From NCBI GenBank assembly GCA_009982845.1, contig JAADKB010000009.1, positions 1,116,001-1,180,000 of the forward strand: a DNA stretch of 64,000 nucleotides. Direction: 5' to 3'. The stretch comes from Delphinella strobiligena. Lineage: Eukaryota > Ascomycota > Dothideomycetes > Dothideales > Dothioraceae. Position 1 is the first letter of the stretch. Each line of letters begins with the position of its first letter. The notes below the pieces were generated by a model that was not told the DNA's origin, did no database searches, and worked only from the letters and a program-made list of their open reading frames with translations. Position numbers and translations under genes: made by a program. Shown here piece by piece: positions 56,234 to 64,000 of this stretch.

Positions 56234-56632
56234 ATGTCTTTGGGAAGGTGTGTTACAGTCTCGATGTCTCGATAGCAATGCGACTAACTCGGTCGTCTCG
56301 AGGCACCAACCTCAGTCGTCATACTATGACAGATACAACAGGCCCACTGCCTCACTGTACCGAGCAAGACAACCATACCTGATCAAGAACGCCATCACCG
56401 GAATCGTCATTCTCGGTTTCGCCATTGGTGTTTGTGCGTCTCCTCACGCTCTGCGCTATACCTCTGGGCCTGTCGCATCATACTAACAAGGCGGACAGAC
56501 TCATTCACCATCAAGGCAGTCTCGCAAGATGAGTTCGAGGACGTCGTCGTTCCAGATACCCCAAGACAGCCCGCCACACAGGCTGGTACCATCTCAGCGG
56601 CTGCCCCAGCCCCAGGTGTGAATGTCAAGTAG
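56234..56632 (+). CDS. COA3: Cytochrome c oxidase assembly factor 3
   Basis: Small inner mitochondrial membrane protein that works with Cox14 on newly made Cox1 and helps couple Cox1 translation to complex IV assembly. Exons: 56234..56247, 56303..56433, 56499..56632, giving 92 residues. The first exon is only 14 bases (MSLGR). The joined product has the family pattern: SSYYDRYNRPTASLYRARQPYLIKN, one membrane span (AITGIVILGFAIGVYSFTI), then KAVSQDEFEDVVVPDTP. Branch sites (CTAAC) are visible in both introns (ctaactcgg; tactaacaag). No presequence, as expected for this family. Confidence 0.92.
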
Positions 56633-57196
56633 GCACCTCCAGCGACAAGGAAATAGACACGAAGCAAAGGCAGACGGAAAGAGAGTGTACATATTACAGG
56701 CATAGCTTTGGCGCATGGAGTTGTGGTTGATTGCCCAAGTTAAGGCACACTCATGGATTATTGGGACCGGAAATATGTAAAGTTGGGACAAGAAGGGCAC
56801 CTCTTCCCTCTCAATGCATGCACCTTTTTTCTGGAAATCGGATAAACGACAGGATATCATTTCCCCTGAATGGATGAGTCAAAGATCCTATTCGTGTTCC
56901 CTACCTTCCATCCGCACCGTAAGTCAGGCTCACGAAGGTGAAATAAAAGAGGGCCAAAGGGATAGATTGTCAAATAAGCCCCAGTGCAGAGGTTGTGACG
57001 AGGCTTGTATTGTACTAACTAAAGTTTGCTTTCTATATGACCCCGCGTCTTGTTGTCACTCGTGGTTGTTCTTGTCGCTTATGGTTCTTCTGATACAAAA
57101 GCACATCTGTAGCCAGAGCAACATAGAATGGATGTAGGATATGTAATAGCAAGGAAAAGGTCCTCAATTGTATTTCAATGTAGGCGTCTAGGGTAT
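56633..57196. other. Convergent 3' intergenic region
   Basis: 0.56 kb between COA3 and the converging complex I gene. Only short unsupported frames; presumed 3' UTRs. Confidence 0.5.
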
Positions 57197-57984
57197 TTAC
57201 AAAGTGTCCGGCCTGTTGGTGATGATTCCGGTGTATGGCTTCTCAGCAGGAACATCATTGTCCCTGAGCTGCTGCAGCTTCTTCTCGTTCTCGGCGAAGT
57301 TCTCCTTCTCGTACTTGGCAATCGCATGATCCACGTTTGCTCTTGAGCCGGCAGGGACGTTCCATGGTGCGCCGGTGTTGAGAACCCTGTGATAGCACTT
57401 CTTGTCAGCAAATCTGTGCTCGATTGTGATTTCCAACGTCCTCGTTCTTTTTTTGTATCCTTCCAGTCTCAACGCCGTCTTCCTTTCTGTCCTCCTCTTT
57501 CCAATGGGCGAGGGAATCGGATGTGGAACGTACTCGGGGAACTTGAGCTCGACGTGTCGGGAGGACGAGGAGTTGATGAACAAGTTCTTGTCATGAGCGG
57601 CCTGTTCAAGAGCCCTGGTGTGCAGATCATTGCGATCGGCCCAAGTAGCCCTCCAGTGATCGTAGCTATCGATGACACGAGTCCAGTAAGAATGCTCGAA
57701 GCTTCCGGGGCCGGAGAACTGGAACACAGCAAAGGTGAGCGGAAGGGCCGAGACGCCTATCCAGAATCCTCTCTGCAATGTGACTTTTGTCAGTAAATGC
57801 TGTTCCGACTGTTAATGGAGACATGTGGGCGAGCAAGACGTACGCCGAATGTCTCGTTCGCGGGAATGGGACCGGCGTGTGCGTGGCTGTCGTGGTGCGC
57901 ATCATGCGCCCATCGACGTTGTTGTCTGCTGTATGATCGTGTGGTTTGCGATGCGCGCGCTGCGCTCCTCTTGACGGCCTGCAT
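57197..57984 (-). CDS. Probable NADH:ubiquinone oxidoreductase 17.8 kDa-like subunit (fungal complex I accessory)
   Basis: Likely accessory subunit of mitochondrial complex I, matching what I recall of the fungal 17.8 kDa subunit in its general layout. Exons: 57984..57844, 57772..57534, 57386..57197, giving 189 residues. The N terminus is a typical mitochondrial presequence (MQAVKRSAARASQTTRSYSRQQ) followed by a His-rich stretch (HDAHHDSHAHAG). One membrane span follows (GFWIGVSALPLTFAVFQF). The matrix- or IMS-facing part has SYWTRVIDSYDHWRATWADRN, which is amphipathic, and the C terminus is charged. The 147-bp second intron has no stop and is a multiple of three, so a longer read-through form is possible; I prefer splicing because of the GTACGT donor. 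It converges with COA3, another respiratory-chain gene. The family assignment is from memory only. Confidence 0.7.
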
Positions 57985-58548
57985 TGTGTTGCTATGGGCT
58001 AATGGCTTGGTCGTGAGCGTTTGTCTGTATACTCGACTTCGAGATGTGACCTGAGGTTCCAATCAGCGAGCTTGGCATGGTCATCAGTTTGCCAAGACCA
58101 AGACTCCAGCCCTTCTTGGAGCCTAAGGTAAGGTAAGGTACCTTAGGTAGCCTCACACCAGCTGCAGATCAGAGATTTTGTATTAAGCCATTCCGTCGGC
58201 ACATTCTATATGACCTGAATATGGGTATATCGTGCTTATATGTTGATACATTGCCACCGAATGTCAATACAGCAACGAGCCCAGTGGTAAAGTCGCCAGT
58301 CACACGTCAAGTATGCTGGTAGATGATAATGGGTCATGTCGTTCATCAGATTTGATTGAAGATGCAAGCTACTCGTACACATTGCAATAAGGTATGTAAA
58401 ACATCGCACATTATCATTATCTAATGCAGGGTATATCTATATGTACAAGCAAGAAAAAAAGAACTCATAAACATCAGGTAGCTTCAAACAAAACAAGACA
58501 GACCAGCCAGAGGCCAAACTTATTCAAGCGGCCGTCGCACTGTGAACA
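57985..58548. other. Intergenic, complex I-like gene promoter and lipase 3' flank
   Basis: 0.56 kb. It contains the strongest copy of the recurrent motif: nine-base arms CCTAAGGTA (58122-58130) and TACCTTAGG (58139-58147) around an AGGTAAGG spacer. Confidence 0.55.
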
Positions 58549-61053
58549 CTATTGAGCATGCTCAATCCCCAGCCCTTGGTAATTCCTGTCAGCCTGCGCC
58601 TCTCGCCTGTTATCTCGTAATTCCTTCTTCCACTCCCCAGCCGTAGAATCGATCTGTGTGGGACTCACCGGACTCTGCAAAGACGACCTCTTTGAATGCT
58701 CAGAGTAAGCTCTCTTCGAATCGATGGCCATATCTCGCTCCTCTCTCTTTCTTTGTTGCTGTTGCTTGTTTCCTGTGTTCTCGGCTCGTTGTCGCTCACT
58801 CAGGAAGTTGGTCTCGTCCTCGCAGCCAACAGGTGTCCTGCAGATCTCGCGAGAGTCCTCTGGTGCAGTCCGCCATATTATTTCTTTGACCTCTTTACCA
58901 ACCTTCTCAATCGCGTCCATAGCCCATATGACGTCTAGATGCTCATAACCTTCAATGATTTTCTTGTGAACAACATTGACGTGCGGCTCTCTACCTCGAT
59001 CAAATCGCCTGAGCAAGCGTCTCCCATCAACCAAATCATCTGCACCGCATACCCAGAGGGCCAGTGGAGGGAACTGCTCGTTGTACCAAGCGTATTGACC
59101 TCGTTCTCTGTTATGGTCGTGGTCAGGTAACTTCTCGATGTTGCCACCTTCAGCTCCTTCGGCTTGATCTTCGGGAGCACACTCAGTGTCTGTAGGGTGG
59201 CCCTCATAATACTTGTGAACCACAGCATCTTCCTCTTCGTCTTCCTCGTCCTCCATCATGCCCTCTTCTCTGGTAGCAAGAATGCATTTTTGACGCGCGA
59301 AACATTCTCTGCCAAGCCACCAGCGCATACTCTCTGCTGACACGTACACAGGGGCGAACTGAAACATGCGGGCTCGCACATCCCGCTCCCAACGAGTGTC
59401 AGTCCAGTTGAAGAGGAAACTAAAGACTTGATAGCCCATGCTGCCGTAGAACTTTGCCGGCAGAATTTTGTGCATCTCCATCATGAAAGGAATGAAGGCG
59501 TGAATGCCGAAGATGCATCGGAACATGTTTGGCGTAATGATGTACATGAACTTGAAGTACGCCTTGCCGATAAGCGGGCCCGCATATGCTGCCGGAGCCA
59601 AGGCACAAAAGACGGATATCTTCTCGCCAATCTCGGGACGTTGCTCCTTGGCTAGCGCAACCAGTGTTTGCGTTGTACCCTGACTGTGACAAACGAGACC
59701 GAGTTTGGGAAAACCGGTCTCGGAGAGCACGCGTGATATCAGGGCAGGCAGGTCCATGACTCCCATTTGGCGGATATTCCATGCCCACATTCGTGGGTCG
59801 CTGTATTCAAGCAGTACATGGCGAGGATTGAAGCCACATCGATTGTTTCCTAACCAGACATCATAACCACTTTTGGCCAGGTAAAAGGCCAAACTGTCGT
59901 CATCTGTGCAGCAATAGGCACCTGATGACTGCAGGAGGCCATGGACCATCAGTACCGGGTATTTTTTGTTTCCCATCTTGTACTGGGTCTGAGCCTGTCC
60001 AAGACCTGGTCCTGCAGGCTCTGACTTGAAAACGTTTGGTCCCTGGGCCTCGCGTACCGACTCAGGGGCTGCGATGTACTCGCGAGGGTTGAAGACGTGC
60101 CATAGCTCAATGATGAAACCATCCTCGGTCTCTACATTGAAATTCTCGACATCAAGCCCTACACGTCTTGCATAGTATCCAACATCACATACCAAGGGGT
60201 CTGGACCGCCCTCGGTTGCAACGAACTCATCAGACTCTATCGATTCACCATCATCCTTCTCGAGGTCGGACGATGTCTTCGATTCGGGTCTTTGATCTTT
60301 TATCTTCGCCTCTTGCCACCTCTTCTCTGCTTCTGCTCGTGCCTTTCGGCGTTTGCCTTCCTCCTCGAAGAACGGCCGTCGCTTATCAGGATTTCGAAAG
60401 GTCAAGCGCAAGCATATGTGCTTGAAGACGGTCGGAATACTGGTGAAGGCGGCGCCGAGGACTATAATCAAGAGGAATATCAGAGAAAGAACAGCACTTG
60501 TGCAGCGGAAAAACCAGCATTGGAGGTTTCGTAATGACCTAGACGGTCCGAAGGTTGGTAGTGGAGGGAATAGAGGATTTGTCCGTGAAGGCGGCGCAGC
60601 TTGTCGCAATGGTGCTTCAGGTTTCTCGCTCTGTTTGTCTACTGCCTTTGCCTCATTGTGGCTCATGGGTTCATCTCGATGAAGCCCATGGACAGTGCCA
60701 TCTTTGGCTTTGCGAATTGCGGCCGGTACTGGTACATCTCCACTTGTTTGACGATCTTCGAGTTGGTCCCTCAGCTTGTTCAGTTTGAGAGCCTCATCGA
60801 TTGGCACTGCAGGTAACCTGCCACCATTGGCCGTCTCGATGACAGGATCTTGTGCAGTGATAAACTTGGCTCCGACAGCCTGCGTAGAGGTCGAGTTACG
60901 CCTTTCCTCTTCTTCAACGGTGTATTGCGCGAGACGCTCGGCTTGCTTGGCGAAGTCAATGGCTGGCTTGGCCTTGCACTTTGAGTCGGATTGGGGGGTG
61001 TCTGCCCCGTTCGCACCATGTTGTGAGTCGGGGGAAGAAGAAAGCTGAGGCAT
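58549..61053 (-). CDS. Steryl ester hydrolase/acid-lipase-family membrane lipase (Yeh/Tgl1-like)
   Basis: Single-exon gene of 834 residues. It belongs to the alpha/beta-hydrolase lipase family that includes yeast Yeh1, Yeh2 and Tgl1, which hydrolyse steryl esters and neutral lipids. A long charged N-terminal region precedes one membrane span (~184-206, SAVLSLIFLLIIVLGAAF). The lipase domain starts with GYYARRVGLDVENFNVETEDGF. Catalytic residues inferred by motif are Ser457 in CHSQG, Asp672 or Asp673 in WVCGADDLVDG, and His705 in GYEHLDV, with the oxyanion stretch VLMVHGLLQSSGAY. Between Ser and Asp lies an unusually acidic insert (~598-645, MMEDEEDEEEDA). The C-terminal ~100 residues are disordered with a Gln run. 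The gene diverges from PEX6, compatible with a role in mobilising lipid for peroxisomal oxidation, but this is inference. Confidence 0.88.
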   Translation of the reverse strand: MPQLSSSPDSQHGANGADTPQSDSKCKAKPAIDFAKQAERLAQYTVEEEERRNSTSTQAVGAKFITAQDPVIETANGGRLPAVPIDEALKLNKLRDQLEDRQTSGDVPVPAAIRKAKDGTVHGLHRDEPMSHNEAKAVDKQSEKPEAPLRQAAPPSRTNPLFPPLPTFGPSRSLRNLQCWFFRCTSAVLSLIFLLIIVLGAAFTSIPTVFKHICLRLTFRNPDKRRPFFEEEGKRRKARAEAEKRWQEAKIKDQRPESKTSSDLEKDDGESIESDEFVATEGGPDPLVCDVGYYARRVGLDVENFNVETEDGFIIELWHVFNPREYIAAPESVREAQGPNVFKSEPAGPGLGQAQTQYKMGNKKYPVLMVHGLLQSSGAYCCTDDDSLAFYLAKSGYDVWLGNNRCGFNPRHVLLEYSDPRMWAWNIRQMGVMDLPALISRVLSETGFPKLGLVCHSQGTTQTLVALAKEQRPEIGEKISVFCALAPAAYAGPLIGKAYFKFMYIITPNMFRCIFGIHAFIPFMMEMHKILPAKFYGSMGYQVFSFLFNWTDTRWERDVRARMFQFAPVYVSAESMRWWLGRECFARQKCILATREEGMMEDEEDEEEDAVVHKYYEGHPTDTECAPEDQAEGAEGGNIEKLPDHDHNRERGQYAWYNEQFPPLALWVCGADDLVDGRRLLRRFDRGREPHVNVVHKKIIEGYEHLDVIWAMDAIEKVGKEVKEIIWRTAPEDSREICRTPVGCEDETNFLSERQRAENTGNKQQQQRKREERDMAIDSKRAYSEHSKRSSLQSPVSPTQIDSTAGEWKKELRDNRREAQADRNYQGLGIEHAQ

Positions 61054-61948
61054 GCTAGGGAGATGGCTGGAGAGTAGACAATAATAGTTGGAGTGGGTGC
61101 ATTGGCGGTTCAGTGATCAAATGCGATTGCTATAACTATAGATGAGGGATAAATTGAGCAGGCCAGATACAGTAAGAAATTGACAAAATATCAAGATTTC
61201 CGTGCCGTCCTTGCCTCATGCCATGCCGTCTTCCCTGTCACTAATACTGTGTTGATCCCACAATAATAAATAGCGTTGAGCCGCTTAGTGTATGACGTTG
61301 AAGCCTGCCATTTATAAAACCCGGGCGGCGCAACTGAAACCACCACATGCACGATTAATTCAATACTTGATTAATAAGCAGAGAGCGATCACACCCTGCC
61401 TCGCAAGGAAAAGCAATCCAACATGCAGCGCGGGCCCTGGCATTGCAATACAGAGTATGATAGCTACATGACATGTTTCAGGAGGTGCATATAAACAAGC
61501 AGTATGGGCGGCCTTGTTTTCGTTATCGCGAGACTCAAGTATCAGTACCACCAAAGGACAAGGGATGTGATTGTGGGGTAGGGAAATGCGGCAACGCCGT
61601 CTCATCTCCGCATGTGCCACGCTGCCCACCTGGTTCCAGTATAAAACGAGCAAGATAAGGTTGGATTATTACCGATGGGATAGTCCTGTAAGTCGAGTTA
61701 GAATTTCATATGGTGCTCAGACCATTTCTTGTGCTGAGATCAAGACGACCATATCGGTAGGTACCTTATGATTATTATTCGCAGCTCGGTAAGGTAGCAA
61801 AGCGGTCTTTGAGCTTCCCGTACCGGCTGACCCACTAGCCTGGGGTTGCCTCGGTAAGCTTGGCCGAGCAAGTGACACTTCACATGCGAACAGCTCCATT
61901 GTTCACGCGTGCTCTGAGTATTCTGCCTGGAAGTTGTACACCACATCA
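61054..61948. promoter_or_regulatory. Shared divergent intergenic region of lipase and PEX6
   Basis: 895 bp between opposite start codons. A CCTCGG hexamer lies at 61849-61854, 95 bp before the PEX6 ATG. CCTCGG is the core known for the fatty-acid regulators FarA/FarB in Aspergillus. One hexamer in this length is close to what chance would give. Motif copies GGTACCTTA (~61760) and CGGTAAGGTA (~61787) are also present. Confidence 0.4.
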
Positions 61949-64000
61949 ATGGCTTACAAAGATGCTCAACCGGGCTCTCTGAAGCGCAAGCGAGGGAGAA
62001 TGAGGGCCGACAAAGCTTTCATATCAGGCCATCTACATTTGGATAGCAGGCTTAAAGGCGACATTGCTCTGCTTTCTGATGACTTGATCACTGATCTGTT
62101 TCCTGGTACGACGAACGGGTCAGAGGACATCTATCATGTCGCAGTCACAGCTTGGACATCTATATCGACCTTGTCGGCCACCAGTGTCCAATGGATTATA
62201 CTACCTTGTAGGCGCCTCCCCCGAGGCCACCCTGAGCTTCCGCATTCGTCGATTCGGCTACCCATACAATCTCGAGCTGCCCAAGCTTTGCAATCGACTG
62301 GTACCGACCGTACTTTCCGACCTGGTGCTGCTATAGAGATTCGTATAACAGATGTTGTACCCTTGCAACTGGATACTGTCTTCGTAACATTGAACACTAT
62401 TGTATCGGACAAGCAGGACGGTAGAGTCCAGGGAAGAGTGAATGGAGTCAGGCGTGGGGAAAGAGCAAAGCGGGATGAACTGTCTACCATATCTGGTCTT
62501 GGTGTCGGAGCAGATGGCATGCGCATCATTAAAGAAGCATTAAAGGATACCCAACTCGTCCGTACCGCTGTTTCTATATTCCTGGCTCCATCCTCCACTG
62601 GTGCACCACATGCTACTCCCATGTCTGCAACCATTACTGCCTGTGAGCCTGTTTCGCAAGGTCTTGTAACAGCGACCACCCGCATTGTCATTGTTTCACA
62701 GAACAGCCAGAACGAGCGCCGTCCGAAATCTGCTCCACTCGCAACAGACATGCCTGACGGAGGAGAGGAAACATCCAACGAGGCCTTTTTTACTGCAGCA
62801 GAAGACGGCATTGCTGCAATCACTGATGATGATGCCACCTCGGACTCCCAGGCATCCAGCACCGACGACGATGCTGATCTCTCCGATGACTTCGATGACA
62901 TGATTTCCCTCAGCTCTCCCACAGTGGGCTCACAGCCTTCGGGCGCCATGTCTGCTCTGACAGCAGCCACTCCACGCGCCCTCGGAAGACTGACAAGCGG
63001 CATCAATACACCAGGCTCCATATACTCGTCCATGACGACCACTACACTGCGAGGCGCTCAAGGTGGGAGAGCTAAGACTTTCAGAGCTCAGGGTCTCCTC
63101 GACCGCATTCCAGATGACATGCTTCATCCCAAGCCATCCAGTCAGGACGATGAGGAGGCGAGAGTCTTTGTTGAAACGAGTGCGTTAGGAAAGCTCGGCT
63201 GCTTTTCTGGGGACTGGGTACGACTTGAAGAAGGACGAGATCCTTCGACCTCAAACTCTCTCAGCTTAGGGCTTGCCTCCTTCAACGAACAAGAAAATGG
63301 TGAAAAGGATGCGTGGAGACCTGCAAGGATCTATGCATTGCCTGAGGTCCTCGCCCCTAAGCCGCCTAGATATCTTCTTGGAGGCAAATCAGGTCGACGT
63401 GACAGCATCTCTTCCGGTCAGATTGTCTCATCCGCTCTTGCCACACTACACCTGTCGCCAGTCCTCCTAGCGAATATGGGCGAACCGAGTCATATCCGTG
63501 TATCCTCTCTACGTTCGGCTGAGGTTGGGACGACTTCACGCCCTTTACATCTCAAATCTAGGTTGACCGGCTCATCAATGCCGCCTGTCGCAAAGGAGGT
63601 CTCCTTTATCCAAGTATCGACCCCATTGTCCTTGGATATTCAAATTCAGCCCAGTCTGTTCATCGGTCTTCGGAACTACTTTGAGCATCGACAGCGGATT
63701 GTTAAAGCAGGGGATCTTCTTGCAATCCCGATTGACGAATCTCTTGGTAGGGCTGTTTTCGCGGGTGGTGCTGCAGATGAAGAAAATATGAACAACGACC
63801 TCCTGTCTTTGCCATCTTCTGCACAAAGCAATCCACAGTCACGAAGCACAGCAGTGGCTTGGTTCCAGATCCGCGATGTGGCCACCCCCTCTGCTGCCGA
63901 AGGCCAAGATCGTGAAGACCTGGACGCTTGGGGTGGAGTCGTGGTCGTAGATCCTTCAGGAACCCGTATGGCTCAGTCAGGGAGGAAGCAAAGAAGACTG
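61949..64000 (+). CDS. PEX6: Peroxin 6 N-terminal part (peroxisomal AAA+ ATPase), 3' truncated by window
   Basis: N-terminal 684 codons of Pex6, the AAA+ ATPase that with Pex1 pulls ubiquitinated Pex5 from the peroxisomal membrane. The frame is open without introns from the ATG at 61949 to the last base; the two ATPase domains lie beyond the window. Recognition rests on the N-domain: KRKRGRMRADKAFISGHLHL followed by DSRLKGDIALLSDDLITDLFP, and EARVFVETSALGKLGCFSGDW (~63158-63220), which is characteristic of fungal Pex6. Between them is an acidic, low-complexity loop (DDDATSDSQASSTDDDADLSDDFDD). A 302-codon antisense frame at 62134-63042 is a shadow of this coding region. Confidence 0.9.
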   Translation, partial: MAYKDAQPGSLKRKRGRMRADKAFISGHLHLDSRLKGDIALLSDDLITDLFPGTTNGSEDIYHVAVTAWTSISTLSATSVQWIILPCRRLPRGHPELPHSSIRLPIQSRAAQALQSTGTDRTFRPGAAIEIRITDVVPLQLDTVFVTLNTIVSDKQDGRVQGRVNGVRRGERAKRDELSTISGLGVGADGMRIIKEALKDTQLVRTAVSIFLAPSSTGAPHATPMSATITACEPVSQGLVTATTRIVIVSQNSQNERRPKSAPLATDMPDGGEETSNEAFFTAAEDGIAAITDDDATSDSQASSTDDDADLSDDFDDMISLSSPTVGSQPSGAMSALTAATPRALGRLTSGINTPGSIYSSMTTTTLRGAQGGRAKTFRAQGLLDRIPDDMLHPKPSSQDDEEARVFVETSALGKLGCFSGDWVRLEEGRDPSTSNSLSLGLASFNEQENGEKDAWRPARIYALPEVLAPKPPRYLLGGKSGRRDSISSGQIVSSALATLHLSPVLLANMGEPSHIRVSSLRSAEVGTTSRPLHLKSRLTGSSMPPVAKEVSFIQVSTPLSLDIQIQPSLFIGLRNYFEHRQRIVKAGDLLAIPIDESLGRAVFAGGAADEENMNNDLLSLPSSAQSNPQSRSTAVAWFQIRDVATPSAAEGQDREDLDAWGGVVVVDPSGTRMAQSGRKQRRL

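Noticed and set aside
62134..63042. 302-codon open frame on the minus strand
   Set aside because: Antisense to the PEX6 N-terminal coding region, which is open and recognisable on the plus strand.

Overview
This 64 kb window reads as nuclear DNA of a filamentous ascomycete (Pezizomycotina). Nearly every gene is broken by short introns, typically about 45-100 bp, with GTRNGT-like donors, a CTRAC/TTAAC-type branch site and a YAG acceptor. The gene content also fits: Zn2Cys6-MHR and C2H2 regulators, a questin-oxidase-like protein, DUF1479, PX/PXB/DUF3818, and a fungal complex I 17.8 kDa-like subunit. The class (perhaps Dothideomycetes) is a guess from general style. I see no rRNA, tRNA, CRISPR array, virus or intact transposon. 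Exon coordinates below were worked out by hand from splice signals and frame continuity. Unless the entry says otherwise, each exon join closes in frame.

Layout. 1-2.9 kb: an ABCG half transporter, cut by the window start and carrying an apparent 1-base frameshift near its end. 3.8-5.4 kb: an ALKBH1-type dioxygenase. 5.8-9.0 kb (minus): a PXB-PX-DUF3818 protein. 10.1-13.0 kb (minus): Ars2. 13.9-14.6 kb: a TspO/MBR protein. 15.5-17.3 kb: a C2H2 regulator. 18.1-20.5 kb: STT3. 21.1-25.3 kb: a small one-span membrane protein and a large disordered protein with a C-x2-C/C-x2-C motif. 25.3-31.8 kb: a gene-poor stretch with a minisatellite. 31.8-33.2 kb (minus): a second C2H2 regulator. 35.9-37.6 kb (minus): a DUF1479 protein. 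38.5-40.6 kb: a Zn2Cys6/MHR regulator with an incomplete metal cluster. 40.6-43.7 kb: gene-poor, low complexity. 43.7-46.6 kb (minus): an ICMT-like methyltransferase and a questin-oxidase-like protein. 46.8-64 kb: a dense housekeeping block of EMC3, SPC2, RPC25, a NUFIP1/Rsa1-like protein, PTA1, COA3, a complex I subunit, a steryl-ester-hydrolase-type lipase and PEX6 (cut by the window end).

How the genes relate. Several pairs are divergent and share short intergenic regions: EMC3/SPC2 (339 bp; both act in ER membrane protein biogenesis, like STT3 elsewhere in the window), RPC25/NUFIP1-like (410 bp; both RNA machinery), PTA1/COA3 (444 bp), lipase/PEX6 (895 bp; neutral lipid hydrolysis and peroxisome biogenesis) and Ars2/TspO (942 bp). 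I found no secondary-metabolite core enzyme and no clear new multi-gene system. The observations most worth following are the frame break before a CCCH finger in the NUFIP1-like gene, the incomplete Zn2Cys6 cluster, the repeat-bearing 1203-residue protein, the minisatellite and a recurrent palindromic intergenic motif.
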